From positions 1,054,001 through 1,118,000 of the forward strand of contig NZ_WOFE01000001.1 in NCBI RefSeq assembly GCF_016881405.1: 64,000 nt of DNA, read 5' to 3'. Under the pieces are notes generated by a model. It was given only the letters and a program-made list of their open reading frames with translations, was not told the origin of the DNA and searched no databases. Made by a program: the position numbers and the translations under genes. The DNA comes from Deefgea chitinilytica. GTDB lineage: Bacteria; Pseudomonadota; Gammaproteobacteria; Burkholderiales; Chitinibacteraceae. Below, piece by piece: positions 1 to 9,913 of the stretch (its first letter is position 1; each line of letters begins with the position of its first letter).

Positions 1-2292
1 AGCCGCTACGCTTTGCTCAACTTCAGCCAACTGCAGACTCAATTGCTCGAGCAACTGTGCTTCTGCCGCACATTGCTGTTCAATGTCCGCCAGCTCAGTC
101 GCAATTGCGGCATGACGCGATGCTGTTTGCTGCGCCATCTCTTTTTGATGCAAGTGTCGTTGCTCTGCTTGCTGCGCAGCCTGCTTGCGTTGCTGCATTT
201 GATCTTGCAACACGCGTAACTGCTGGGAAATATCGCCATGCCGCTGCTCTTGCGCAAGCTGCGCCGCTTGCGTTTGGGCGTAACGAGGCCGCAACTCAAG
301 CAACTGAGCTTGAATACTGCGCAATTCCGCTTGCCGTGCCAAACGACCGCTCTCGCTGCTTTGCCCGGCAAAATAATACAGGGTATGTCGCGTGGCAATA
401 TGACCCTGCTGGCTTACCAAGCACATACCTTCAGCCAACTTACTGCGCATCAATTCAAACTGCGCCACATCGGCAACACAAAGCACCGCACCCAATAAAT
501 CAGCTAAGCAGCGCTGCAACTCAGGGCTATTACTGGTGATTTTTGCCAACAGGCTATTTTTAGCCGGCGCGCGCGGTTCAGTTGATACACTGACACAAGC
601 ATCGGCGATAAAAAATTGGCTAGGCGGAATGGATGCAGGAGCTTTGGCCAAGCGCCCTTGCAAGCGATGACCTAGTATTGCCTCGACAGCCAATTCCCAC
701 CCTGCTTCTACAACAATACTGTCAATCATTTTCGGCGTTTGCATCAAACCTTCTGCCTGCAACCATGCCTGTAATGCATCAGGATTTTCATTACTCGACA
801 AAACATCAAGCACAGCACTTTCGCGCGCAGCAAGTTGAACAAGCTCAGTGTGCAACAATTGTGCAGCCTGCCGAGTCACTTCGAGTTCTTGCTGAACCTC
901 TAACACATCAAACGCGCAATCCTCGTGCTGCAACTCCAACTCAGCCAGCTCAAACTGCAGATCTGCAATTTGCTCGGCTAAATCTGCATCCTGTGCGACA
1001 GGAACTAGTCGTTCCCGCTCGGCAATAAGTTGCGTTTGACGATTAAGCAAAGACTGCCGATTGCGCGACACGAACTGCATTTCTTGTTCAAGTAATTTTT
1101 GGCTGTTATTGAGTTCACTGAGTTGTTCACGCAAAGTTTGCCACGCAGTTTCGGCTTGATGGAGCGCCTGCTCTTGCTCCGGCAGTGCCAAGCTGGCCTC
1201 TTCAACCTGCAGATGTGTTTCTTCAACCGCCAGTTTTAACTCTTCCAACTGCGACAAACTGAGTTCTAAATCAAGGGCGATTTGACTGAGCGCAGCGCTT
1301 ATCTTTTGCCCGTCTTGTTCACACTGCGTGATTTGTGCTGACAATCGCTCACGGCTTTGCTTTAAATGCAGCAGCATTTGCTCCATCCGCGCCACTTCGG
1401 CGTTAGCCGCGTATAGCTCGCCTTGCGCAGCATGCAGCGCATCGCTCGCAATAAAATGCGTTTCACGTAACAGCTCTAACTGCGCTTCTGACTCGCGAAC
1501 GCCTGCTAAAGCGGCGTCCAGCGCGGTTTGTGCTTGAAGCAAATTGAGCTTAGCAGACTCAAAAGCTTGATTCGCATCGAGCTTGCGCTGCAATGCCAAG
1601 ATCCGCTCTTTTTCACTGATTTGCTGCTGTAAGGCTTGATAATGCTGTGCGACTCCGGCTTGACTGCTGAGCTTGTCGATTTGGGTTTGCAGCTCAAGCT
1701 GAATATCTGCGACACGCGAAAGATTGTCGCGCGTATCAGCAATCCGATGCTCCGTTTCACGGCGACGTTCTTTATATTTTGAAACGCCAGCGGCTTCTTC
1801 AAGAAAGTGACGTAATTCTTCGGGTTTAGCCTCGATAATGCGGCTAATCATGCCTTGCTCGATAATCGCGTAACCGGATTTCCCGACGCCAGTACCGAGA
1901 AATAAATCAGTGATATCGCGACGGCGCACCGCCTGATTATTTATGAAGTAGGATGAATCGCCTTGCCGAGTCAGCACACGCTTGATGCTGATCTCGGCGT
2001 AACTACTCCACGCGCCAGCCGCCAAACCCGCTTGATTATCAAATACCAATTCCACCGCTGCACGGCTGACCGCTTTGCGCGTCGTTGAGCCATTAAAAAT
2101 GACATCCTGCATCGATTCGCCGCGCAATTGCTTAGCAGAAGATTCGCCCAGCACCCAGCGCACGGCGTCGATCACATTCGATTTGCCGCAACCATTGGGG
2201 CCGCACACAGCAACAAGATTGCCCGGCACGGGAATCGTCGTTGGATCAACAAACGATTTAAACCCGGCTAGTTTGATATGAGTTAAGCGCAC
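1..2292 (-). CDS. smc: Chromosome segregation protein SMC (5' part; continues past left edge)
   Basis: This is the N-terminal 764 codons of SMC, the ATPase that compacts and organises the chromosome with ScpA and ScpB. The reading frame is open to position 1, so the coiled coil's return arm and the C-terminal ATPase half lie outside the window. Seen: the protein opens RLTHIKLAGFKSFVDPT, then a Walker A PNGCGKSNVIDAVRWVLGE near residue 32, then the SMC head (GYAIIEQGMISRII, HFLEEAAGVSKYKERR). A long Gln/Glu/Leu-rich coiled coil follows from about residue 170, and a hinge-like segment starts near residue 500 (AWLQAEGLMQTPK, VEAILGHRLQG). The start is GTG at 2292, because the family normally begins with MRL-x-x-I-K-LAGFKSF. 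No strong Shine-Dalgarno is visible. Identity is very secure; only the extent is incomplete. Confidence 0.95.
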   Translation of the reverse strand, partial: MRLTHIKLAGFKSFVDPTTIPVPGNLVAVCGPNGCGKSNVIDAVRWVLGESSAKQLRGESMQDVIFNGSTTRKAVSRAAVELVFDNQAGLAAGAWSSYAEISIKRVLTRQGDSSYFINNQAVRRRDITDLFLGTGVGKSGYAIIEQGMISRIIEAKPEELRHFLEEAAGVSKYKERRRETEHRIADTRDNLSRVADIQLELQTQIDKLSSQAGVAQHYQALQQQISEKERILALQRKLDANQAFESAKLNLLQAQTALDAALAGVRESEAQLELLRETHFIASDALHAAQGELYAANAEVARMEQMLLHLKQSRERLSAQITQCEQDGQKISAALSQIALDLELSLSQLEELKLAVEETHLQVEEASLALPEQEQALHQAETAWQTLREQLSELNNSQKLLEQEMQFVSRNRQSLLNRQTQLIAERERLVPVAQDADLAEQIADLQFELAELELQHEDCAFDVLEVQQELEVTRQAAQLLHTELVQLAARESAVLDVLSSNENPDALQAWLQAEGLMQTPKMIDSIVVEAGWELAVEAILGHRLQGRLAKAPASIPPSQFFIADACVSVSTEPRAPAKNSLLAKITSNSPELQRCLADLLGAVLCVADVAQFELMRSKLAEGMCLVSQQGHIATRHTLYYFAGQSSESGRLARQAELRSIQAQLLELRPRYAQTQAAQLAQEQRHGDISQQLRVLQDQMQQRKQAAQQAEQRHLHQKEMAQQTASRHAAIATELADIEQQCAAEAQLLEQLSLQLAEVEQSVAA

Positions 2293-2373
2293 TACGGTGT
2301 CTATTTAAAATTTACATTAACCACAGGTATTTAAACAGAAGCATTGTTTAACAAAAGCTTCAACACAATACCC

Positions 2374-4545
2374 TCAGTCAGCAACCTCAGTCTCTGTCAC
2401 AGCAGCTGATTCAGCACCTCGCTGTGCCGCCATTTTTTTTAGCGTCACATAATCGGTTTTACCCGTGCCGAGCAAAGGAATCGCCTCGACATAGCGAATA
2501 TCTCGCGCTACGGCCAATTCAATTTGCCCTAGCTCTTTTGCCGCCGTAGATAATGCGTCACGCTTTAAATTTGGATCGGTTGTAAACAGAACAATCGCTT
2601 CACCCTTCTGAACATCCATGCGACTGCTGGCTGCGTGAGCATAATCAGGGCTACTCGCTACAGCGATTTTTTCCGCGACTTCCAATGAGACCATTTCACC
2701 CGCCAGTTTAGCAAAGCGTTTTACACGGCCAATAATTCGCAAAAAGCCATCGGCATCTACGTCCACCACATCGCCCGTAGAATACCAGCCTAAGCCACTC
2801 TCCGCCTCAGGCGCTTCCAGCACGCCTGGTCGCTCATAACGCAAGTAGCCCAACATCACATTCGGCCCACGCACTTCTAAAATACCGCCCTGCTCAATGC
2901 CTGGAACGGGTAGCAAACGATACTGCATGGCAGGCAATAATTTCCCCACCGTGCCCGATTGATAGGCCATTGGCACATTAACAGCAACGACCGGCGCGCA
3001 CTCTGTCACACCGTAACCTTCTAAAATACGCACGCCAAAGCGCTCAATCCAGGTTTTACGCACGTCTTCAGCCAATTTTTCTGCGCCGGCGACTACGTAA
3101 CGCAAGCGACCAAAATCATAAGGATGCGCGTACTTTCCGTAATTATCCAAAAAGGTACTGGTACCAAACAGCACTGTGCAATTGCGGTCGTAAATCAGCT
3201 CTGGAATGAGTCGATAATGCAATGGCGTTGGGTAGAAAAACACTTTGCAGCCGGTCATCAGCGGAAACAAGGCCCCCGCCGTCAAGCCAAACGAATGAAA
3301 TAAAGGTAAAGCCACCATAAATTTATCGTGCGGCGTAAAATCACCCACAGCTTTAATCTGCGCGATATTAGCCAGCAGGCTATCGTGGCTGTGCACTACG
3401 CCTTTGGGCTTGCCTTCTGAACCTGAAGTAAATAGCACGACGGCAGGATCCCATGGCGACTGCGGCAAAGCCAGAGCGCTTGGGAAAAAGCTATAAAACA
3501 ACACCGCTAATTTATCTTGCAGCGTCAGTTCGTGCTTTAAATCTTCTAAATAAACGACCTGAATATCGGGCAAATTCTGCAGCAACTCATGCAATTGGCC
3601 TTTATCGATAAAAGCACGCGATGTGATGATGACCTTCACTTGTGCGGCGGTACACGCCGATATAATTCCATCTTGCCCAGCGGTAAAATTGAGCAAGGCC
3701 GGAATCCGCTGCCGTGCCGACAGCGCCAAAATCAAAGCAATTGTAGCCACCGCATTAGGCATCATTACACCAACTTTGCTGCCTTTTTGCGTATGTCGAT
3801 CCGTCAAACGCGCCAGTGCTGCCGCTTTACGCGTTAAGGTACCGTAGGTTTCTTCTTCTAAATTAATGTCTTCGGCCAAACGGAAATGACGCCCAAAGAT
3901 ACTGCGTGCATCGTTAAACGCTTGCCACAAGGTGTTTTGTGGCCGCGTATGAATCAGCATTTCTAATAAAATCCCACGCATCGCTTCTGCTGCGCGTCGA
4001 TGACGATCTTTCGCACTCCCGCCGATTGGCATCGCAATTTCAGTGACGGGGCGAACAAAAAGCTGGATCTTGGGAAAAACTTGCAGGGGAAACAATCCCG
4101 CTAAGCGGCCAAAATAGCTGCGCGATGCGCCTTGGATTCGCACAGGCACAATACGCGCCGCAGTTTTCGCGGCGACAAAGGCTGCGCCTTCATAGACCTT
4201 CATTAAAGAGCCAGTATCAGTAAGTCGCCCTTCGGGGAAAATCACCACATTTTCACCCGCCTCCAGCAAACGAATCACTTCTTTCATCCCCAGCGGGCAC
4301 GACGCATCTACCGCAAGATACGGCACTTGTGACAGCGCCAGTCGCACCCAACGACTACGCAGAATCTGGGTATGCACGACAAATGTCGCGCGTACGGGTA
4401 AAAACAAGCCGAGCAATAAACCGTCTAAAAATGATTCATGATTCGCCACAATCAAAGTTTTAGGTGGACCGAATACGCTTTGATCACCTTGAACTTCAAC
4501 CCGAAATAAAATCCGCATCAGCAAACGCAATACTATTTTTATCAT
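2374..4545 (-). CDS. aas: Aas-type bifunctional 2-acylglycerophospholipid acyltransferase / acyl-ACP synthetase
   Basis: Known of the family: it re-acylates lysophosphatidylethanolamine at the inner membrane, with the second domain activating fatty acids onto ACP. Seen in the 723-residue product: an N-terminal PlsC-type acyltransferase with the HX4D motif at H36-D41 (NHESFLD) and FPEGRLTDTGS around residue 100, then an AMP-binding synthetase from about residue 200 with P-loop FTSGSEGKPKG, EGYGVTECAPV and the C-terminal YSTGD...GRVKRFAKLAGE hinge. Length matches E. coli Aas (about 720), although LplT-like transporter sequence is absent here. The gene starts 142 bp downstream of the terminator that closes apbC, so it probably has its own promoter. 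It lies 81 bp upstream of smc on the same strand. The domain fusion is plain; acyl-chain preference cannot be read. Confidence 0.9.
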   Translation of the reverse strand: MIKIVLRLLMRILFRVEVQGDQSVFGPPKTLIVANHESFLDGLLLGLFLPVRATFVVHTQILRSRWVRLALSQVPYLAVDASCPLGMKEVIRLLEAGENVVIFPEGRLTDTGSLMKVYEGAAFVAAKTAARIVPVRIQGASRSYFGRLAGLFPLQVFPKIQLFVRPVTEIAMPIGGSAKDRHRRAAEAMRGILLEMLIHTRPQNTLWQAFNDARSIFGRHFRLAEDINLEEETYGTLTRKAAALARLTDRHTQKGSKVGVMMPNAVATIALILALSARQRIPALLNFTAGQDGIISACTAAQVKVIITSRAFIDKGQLHELLQNLPDIQVVYLEDLKHELTLQDKLAVLFYSFFPSALALPQSPWDPAVVLFTSGSEGKPKGVVHSHDSLLANIAQIKAVGDFTPHDKFMVALPLFHSFGLTAGALFPLMTGCKVFFYPTPLHYRLIPELIYDRNCTVLFGTSTFLDNYGKYAHPYDFGRLRYVVAGAEKLAEDVRKTWIERFGVRILEGYGVTECAPVVAVNVPMAYQSGTVGKLLPAMQYRLLPVPGIEQGGILEVRGPNVMLGYLRYERPGVLEAPEAESGLGWYSTGDVVDVDADGFLRIIGRVKRFAKLAGEMVSLEVAEKIAVASSPDYAHAASSRMDVQKGEAIVLFTTDPNLKRDALSTAAKELGQIELAVARDIRYVEAIPLLGTGKTDYVTLKKMAAQRGAESAAVTETEVAD

Positions 4546-4686
4546 GCGACACCCTTTTCATTATTTTGCGTAGTCTGACACTCACGTGACAACAAGCAAA
4601 GCATTCCCTTCCAAGCCGAATATGAATACCACGCTCAACAGCAGAACAAGCAATCGGCACAAAAATCCGTCGATTGTATCGCCGAT

Positions 4687-4715
4687 AAAAAAACCCAAGC
4701 TGGCTTGGGTTTTTT
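4687..4715. terminator. Bidirectional intrinsic terminator after apbC
   Basis: ACCCAAGC / GCTTGGGT arms with a two-base loop, flanked by seven A on one side and six T on the other. It lies 21 bp past the apbC stop on the minus strand and upstream of aas, so it separates the two genes. Confidence 0.9.
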
Positions 4716-4735
4716 CGCTCAATGAATACGCTCGA

Positions 4736-5893
4736 TTATGTATTCTGGATAACAATTTTAGGAAATTTACTCGAAAAATCTTGCGATTTTGCGGCGATTT
4801 TCACCGCGACTTTGCGTGCGATTGCTTTATACAGCCCGGCAATTTCTGCCTCAGGTTCAGCCGCGACCGTCGGCTTACCGGCATCGGCATTCAGGCGAAT
4901 CGATAAATCGAGCGGCAATTTACCAAGCAACTCGGTGCCGTATTCTTGACTCATTTTGTCGCCTCCGCCCTCGCCAAAAATTGGCTCGATATGGCCGCAA
5001 TTGCTGCACACATGCATGCTCATATTCTCAACAATACCCAAAATCGGCACGCCGACTTTTTCGAACATTTTTAGACCTTTACGTGCATCAAGCAGCGCAA
5101 TATCTTGCGGTGTCGTCACAATGACCGCACCGGTTACTGGCACTTTTTGTGACAGCGTTAGCTGAATATCGCCAGTGCCTGGCGGTAAATCAATCACCAA
5201 ATAATCCAAATTATCCCACTTGGTATCATTTAAGAGTTGCGTTAGCGCTTGCGTTACCATCGGGCCACGCCACACCATCGGCTGCTCTGGGTCGATCAAA
5301 AAGCCAATCGACATCACCTGCACACCGTAATGCTCAATCGGTTTAATGTATTTATTGTCGCTCGTTTCGGGCTGCTGCTCAGCCACACCCATCATCGTCG
5401 GTAAGCTCGGGCCGTAAATATCGGCATCCAGCAAACCAACACGCGCGCCTTCTGCGGCTAAAGCCAAAGCTAAATTAACGGATGTTGTCGACTTACCGAC
5501 ACCGCCTTTGCCTGATGCCACTGCAATGATGTTTTTAATGCCATTTTGCAAAGGTAAACCACGAGCAACGGAATGCGCCGTGATCTGACTACTCACATTC
5601 ACTGCAACTGAGCTAACGCCGTCCAGCGCAGACAAGGCACTGACGATTTGCGCTTGACGCGCGGCAAACTGACTTTGCGCAGGATAACCCAAGACCAAAT
5701 CCAAGCTAACAGCACCATCTTGCCACTGCAAATTCTTTACGCATTTCGCAGCGATATAATCTTTGCCCGTATCGGGGTCAATTAAGGTCGCTAGGGTTTG
5801 GCGTAACAAATCAAGTTGGGATTCACTCACGGCAGGATTTCCTTGGCTAGGCGCTGCGGCATCACGGCCGAGCAAACGATCGATGAATTTCAT
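4736..5893 (-). CDS. apbC: Iron-sulfur cluster carrier protein ApbC/Mrp (P-loop NTPase)
   Basis: Mrp/NBP35-family ATPase, believed to bind and transfer [4Fe-4S] clusters to apo-enzymes in the cytoplasm. Seen: an N-terminal DUF59/MIP18-like domain (residues about 20-95, with LIDPDTGKDY and the hydrophobic LDLVLGYP strand), the deviant Walker A GKGGVGKSTTSVNLALAL near residue 125, LLDADIYGPSLP, DYLVIDLPPGTGD, and the C-x-x-C pair in MHVCSNCGH that is needed for the bridging cluster. An upstream ATG at 5923 is possible, but the sequence MKFIDRLLG beginning at 5893 looks like the natural N-terminus. Neither start has a good ribosome site. It follows the SulP gene on the same strand after 71 bp and ends at a strong hairpin. 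Confidence 0.92.
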   Translation of the reverse strand: MKFIDRLLGRDAAAPSQGNPAVSESQLDLLRQTLATLIDPDTGKDYIAAKCVKNLQWQDGAVSLDLVLGYPAQSQFAARQAQIVSALSALDGVSSVAVNVSSQITAHSVARGLPLQNGIKNIIAVASGKGGVGKSTTSVNLALALAAEGARVGLLDADIYGPSLPTMMGVAEQQPETSDNKYIKPIEHYGVQVMSIGFLIDPEQPMVWRGPMVTQALTQLLNDTKWDNLDYLVIDLPPGTGDIQLTLSQKVPVTGAVIVTTPQDIALLDARKGLKMFEKVGVPILGIVENMSMHVCSNCGHIEPIFGEGGGDKMSQEYGTELLGKLPLDLSIRLNADAGKPTVAAEPEAEIAGLYKAIARKVAVKIAAKSQDFSSKFPKIVIQNT

Positions 5894-5964
5894 AGGGACG
5901 GGCTCTCTGTAGCGGCTTGGCATAACTGCAAAGCTTTACTGATATGCGACTTAATTGCTTTTTT

Positions 5965-7671
5965 TCAAGCTGCAGAATCAGCGCCACGATTCAAATGCGC
6001 CGCGCTGCGCCAATGATACGAAGCCAGTGCATCGTCTAAATGCGCATAAATTGCATCTTCCCCCATGAGCTCAGTAATGCCAAAACGAGCCAAATCATGC
6101 CGCAGAGGCCGATTGCAACGCGCCCACTTGATACAAATTTGCTGCCATTCGAGCTCACTCATCAGCACTTGCAATTGCTCAGCCGCGCTGACGTCGAGTT
6201 TAACGATCGCTTGTGCATCAATAATCAAGCACTTCAAATTCGGACATTGCTGCAACAATTGCCGAATTCGGCTAACAAAAAAGCTTGCATTTACAAACAT
6301 CAAGGGCGCATAAAAACGATAAACCAGCACGTCTTGATGGGTATAGTCTTGCAACCCTTTATCATCATCACCTACATCATGATACCCAGTCTTTGTTCTT
6401 TGCAAAATGGCATCAGCCGGATTGGAAAACATCCGAATCAAATGCAGTAAAGACAGCAAAATACCCAGCAAAATACCCGGCAAAACCCCAACCAATACCA
6501 CACCAGCGGCGGTCGCAATCGCAAACCAACCCGACAGCGCATCTAAACGCCACAAATCGCGCAAAGCGGGCAAATCAATCAACTGCGCACCGGCGCGAAT
6601 CAATAGCGCCGCAACAATCACAGAGGGAAGATGATTTAACAAATCGGAAAGAACAAATAAAAACAACAGTAAAAGTAGCGCCGCTAACAATCCAGCCAAA
6701 CGGCCTTGTGCACCAGAAGCATCATTAATTGTGGTTCTTGATTGACTAGCCCCAATCGCAAAGCCACCCGCAAATCCAGCGGCGATATTGGCAACGCCTA
6801 GTGCCATGATTTCACGGTTTGCGTCAATTTGTTCACCATGCCGCTGCGCAAAAGCACGAGCGAGCAAGATGCCCTCCGGCATCGCCAACATCGTAATCCC
6901 CACCGCAGTAGGCAGTAATGCGGCGACGGCCGTCAGACTTAGCGCTGGCCAATGCAAGGACAAAGCATCCGTACTAGGGGCGCCAACCATCACGACACCA
7001 AACCGTTGAAAATCGAACAAAAAGTCAGCGCCAATAACCAAAGCAAACAAAATGACCGTAATTGGCCATCGTGCACGCCAATGATTGAGCACCGCATACA
7101 ATAGCAAAAACAAGACGCCCAAGCCCAAAGTCGCCCAGTGCAGGTGAGCCAATTGCTGCAACAATTCCAACATCCGCGGCAAAAAACTTTCTTCGCTTAA
7201 TTTGATACCAAACATCTTACCGATTTGCGTACCAATCAAGATCACCGAGGCACCTTGCAAAAATCCAATCAAAACCGGTTTTGATAAAAAGTCTGCTAAC
7301 ACCCCCAGTTTTGCCACTGCAGCCAACACTAAAACTAGGCCAACCAAAATAGCCAGCAAGGCCGCTAAAGACAGTGCCAACACAATATCGCCACCGGCCA
7401 ATGGCGCAATCCCACCTGCAATTAACAATGCAATCGCAGCATCTGGCCCGACAATAATTTGCTTAGATGCCCGCATCAAGCCATAGGCGAACATCCCTGC
7501 AATGGCAGCCAACAAACCCGCATGGGCAGGCAAACCAATCAACTCGGCATACGCAATCACAGCCGGAATTGATAATATGGCGACCGACAACGCCGCCACA
7601 CCATCAGCTCGCCAATTTCGACTCAGTTCATGCCATCCAGCGACGATAGAATTGAGAATAGTCGCCTCCAC
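5965..7671 (-). CDS. SulP/SLC26 family anion transporter with C-terminal STAS domain
   Basis: Inner-membrane SulP permease; family members carry sulfate, bicarbonate, dicarboxylates or other anions, and the substrate cannot be read here. Seen: about eleven hydrophobic segments between residues 20 and 410, the family signatures VAILSIPAVIAYAELIGLP near the N-terminus and FAGGFAIGASQSRTTIND in the middle, and a cytoplasmic STAS domain from about residue 440 (LVYRFYAPLMFVNASFF, CLIIDAQAIVKLDVSAAE). The gene starts only 4 bp after the patatin stop, so the two are co-transcribed. The annotated start is GTG at 7671. Oddly, the only strong ribosome site, GGAGG, lies immediately inside the gene, so the true start may be a few codons downstream, possibly a non-standard ATT codon. 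A second, distinct SulP lies at 25.8-27.5 kb. Confidence 0.88.
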   Translation of the reverse strand: MEATILNSIVAGWHELSRNWRADGVAALSVAILSIPAVIAYAELIGLPAHAGLLAAIAGMFAYGLMRASKQIIVGPDAAIALLIAGGIAPLAGGDIVLALSLAALLAILVGLVLVLAAVAKLGVLADFLSKPVLIGFLQGASVILIGTQIGKMFGIKLSEESFLPRMLELLQQLAHLHWATLGLGVLFLLLYAVLNHWRARWPITVILFALVIGADFLFDFQRFGVVMVGAPSTDALSLHWPALSLTAVAALLPTAVGITMLAMPEGILLARAFAQRHGEQIDANREIMALGVANIAAGFAGGFAIGASQSRTTINDASGAQGRLAGLLAALLLLLFLFVLSDLLNHLPSVIVAALLIRAGAQLIDLPALRDLWRLDALSGWFAIATAAGVVLVGVLPGILLGILLSLLHLIRMFSNPADAILQRTKTGYHDVGDDDKGLQDYTHQDVLVYRFYAPLMFVNASFFVSRIRQLLQQCPNLKCLIIDAQAIVKLDVSAAEQLQVLMSELEWQQICIKWARCNRPLRHDLARFGITELMGEDAIYAHLDDALASYHWRSAAHLNRGADSAA

Positions 7672-7675
7672 TGAG

Positions 7676-9865
7676 TTAGAACTGTTTACCTAGCATCATA
7701 TAAACACGCGCTTGGCGATTGTCGCCATAAGCAGCCCCCAAGTACAAAGGACCAAACAGGCTGTCATACGCCAAGTAAACTGAGCCAGAGTAACGCCAGT
7801 CATCATCCACTGTCGAATTTAAACTATTTAAAACACGGCCAGTTTCTAAGGCAAAACCTAAATAACTTCCCGATAAGAATTCAATCGAGTACAAATACTG
7901 CATTGAGCCATAAATAAATTCATCGGCCACTAATTCCTGATAATTGTAGCTCGATAAATTCATAAAACCACCTAACCATTTTACATCAGCAAAATAAGGC
8001 ACATGTTTATAAACCCCTTGTGCTTTAAGCTTAAATTGCAATGCATCATCACCAAGCGGAATAGCCTTGCGATAATTCACACCAAAAACACCGTAGCTAT
8101 CATACTCACCGCCAACACCCGCAGCGTAATAACCGTAGGCATTAATAAAATGCCCGTTTTTTGGAAAGAAATAATTATCTAAGCTGTCATAAAAAGCATT
8201 CACTCGAATCCCATAGTCATGATTCGACACATCAGGAAATTGCGGCTGACCAATCGTGCGTGCACCTTTGTAGTCATTAAACACTGGGCCGACACGCAAT
8301 TCGCTGTGATTCGATAAGATTGAACCAAAGTCTATTCCTACTGAATGTTTAGTATAGGTGTATTCAGCGACATCAGTATCATCAATCCAAATCGATAAAG
8401 GACCACGAGTATATTTATAATAAGCTGAAATAAACGCGGTTTCATCTAAAGTAATGGGTTGATAAAATTCAGTTTGCACCAAAGATGAACTACCCAATTG
8501 CAATGTTGTTTTCCACTCAGCACCTAAGTCATTGAGCCAAGTTCGGCGATATTGAGCCGTAATATTCCAGGGGCTCGAATTAGAAAAATCAGTCGCAAAG
8601 CTCAAGCCAAAGCGCAAATAATTCGGCCCCCAACTTTTTTCAATCGGCATAATGGCAACCGAATCACCTTGCTGATGTGCATCTAACTCATAATTAATTT
8701 GGCTATGGTCTCCACGCGCATAAACATGCAATAAATTCTCGTGAAATTCTGTGGCTTGCAATGGCTCATCAATATTAATATCAAGCAGTTTTTCTAATAC
8801 TTTTGGATTCACTACCTTCCCTGCAGCCACACTCACTTCTTTAACCAATTTCGGTTTCAAGCGCGCATCCGCTCGATGCTGTTGCCATTGCTGATAGGCC
8901 TCGGGCGATACAGCATACCTTTGTAGCTTGGGCAATACATCTAAAGCCGCTTGACGACCGATGGCAATTAAAGCCTCGCCTTTAGCAAAATCACTAGATG
9001 ATAAATCGCCAAATACGGGGCTAATTAATAGATCCTTTCCCCCCAAACTTTTAATTTGCGGTTGGACGTTTTGAATCATCATTAAGCGTGTGTACTGATC
9101 GGCCACCGAAAATACATTGCTAATCTGCGAGGCCTTGAGTGGTGCAGAGCCGACATCAACAGCAATCACCACATCGGCGCACGTTTGACGTGCAACATCA
9201 ACCGGCAAATTTCTAACCAAGCCACCATCGACTAAAGTTCGACCTTGACTCTCTACCACAGGAAACACACCGGGAACAGCCATACTGGCGCGCATCGCAG
9301 TCACAATATCGCCATCTTTTTTGACAATCATTTCGCCAGTTTCAAAATCGGTCGCGATTGCACGATAAGGAATACCCAGCTCATCAAAATTCTTCACAGT
9401 GCCGCCAAAGGTGAGCTCACGCAAAAAGAAACCGATTTTTTGCGTACTAATCGCCGCGGTCGGCAGTTTAATCTGACCGCTATCAGTCAAACCCATCTCA
9501 ACTAAAAGAGAAAACGGATCATCTTGCTTTTGCCGAAAGGTATTTTTTTCTCGCGGCAAAGACAAACTCAGCAATTCATCCCAATTTGCGATTTGAATGC
9601 GTTCTTCCATTTCTGCCGGCGTACGCCCCGTTGCATAAGCGGCACCAACCAAAGAACCAATACTGGTACCAATCACGCAATCGACAGGAATACGGTTTTC
9701 TTCCATCACTTTTAATACGCCCACATGTGCAAAACCACGTGCGCCACCGCCACCCAAAACCAAGCCAATTCGTGGCCGTTCAGCAATTGCTTGTGCGGAC
9801 AATAACAAACACGGCACAGCCAGCATGACACACTTCAGCAAGCTCAAACGTTTCAGTTTCTTCAC
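7676..9865 (-). CDS. Patatin-like phospholipase autotransporter (type Vd, PlpD-like)
   Basis: Predicted secreted or surface lipase fused to its own outer-membrane pore. Seen: signal peptide (residues 1-28, cleavage after AIA), then a patatin domain with oxyanion loop GGGGARG (38-44), nucleophile elbow GTSIGS with Ser68, and the catalytic Asp213 in LVDGGLVRN. A POTRA-like stretch follows around residues 315-400 (VLEKLLDINIDEPLQATEF), then a C-terminal beta-barrel rich in alternating aromatic strands ending MMLGKQF, with terminal Phe as BAM substrates require. Total length 729 is essentially that of Pseudomonas PlpD. The start is GTG at 9865, with AGGA seven bases upstream. It heads an operon with SulP and perhaps apbC, and is divergent from the GDPD gene across only 48 bp. 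The architecture is secure; substrate and whether the lipase is released are inference. Confidence 0.92.
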   Translation of the reverse strand: MKKLKRLSLLKCVMLAVPCLLLSAQAIAERPRIGLVLGGGGARGFAHVGVLKVMEENRIPVDCVIGTSIGSLVGAAYATGRTPAEMEERIQIANWDELLSLSLPREKNTFRQKQDDPFSLLVEMGLTDSGQIKLPTAAISTQKIGFFLRELTFGGTVKNFDELGIPYRAIATDFETGEMIVKKDGDIVTAMRASMAVPGVFPVVESQGRTLVDGGLVRNLPVDVARQTCADVVIAVDVGSAPLKASQISNVFSVADQYTRLMMIQNVQPQIKSLGGKDLLISPVFGDLSSSDFAKGEALIAIGRQAALDVLPKLQRYAVSPEAYQQWQQHRADARLKPKLVKEVSVAAGKVVNPKVLEKLLDINIDEPLQATEFHENLLHVYARGDHSQINYELDAHQQGDSVAIMPIEKSWGPNYLRFGLSFATDFSNSSPWNITAQYRRTWLNDLGAEWKTTLQLGSSSLVQTEFYQPITLDETAFISAYYKYTRGPLSIWIDDTDVAEYTYTKHSVGIDFGSILSNHSELRVGPVFNDYKGARTIGQPQFPDVSNHDYGIRVNAFYDSLDNYFFPKNGHFINAYGYYAAGVGGEYDSYGVFGVNYRKAIPLGDDALQFKLKAQGVYKHVPYFADVKWLGGFMNLSSYNYQELVADEFIYGSMQYLYSIEFLSGSYLGFALETGRVLNSLNSTVDDDWRYSGSVYLAYDSLFGPLYLGAAYGDNRQARVYMMLGKQF

Positions 9866-9913
9866 TTTTTCATCCTACAATTTAAACATCACGCTATGTT
9901 TGGAGCACATCTG
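9866..9913. promoter_or_regulatory. Divergent promoter space, patatin / GDPD
   Basis: Only 48 bp separate the two divergent starts. AGGA for the patatin GTG and GGAG for the GDPD ATG are both visible inside it, so the two promoters must overlap or extend into the coding regions. Confidence 0.5.

Noticed and set aside
13-2281. Several reading frames of 60-160 codons on both strands at the left end
   Set aside because: They lie over the SMC coding frame, which is continuous from 2292 to the edge and has clear family motifs.
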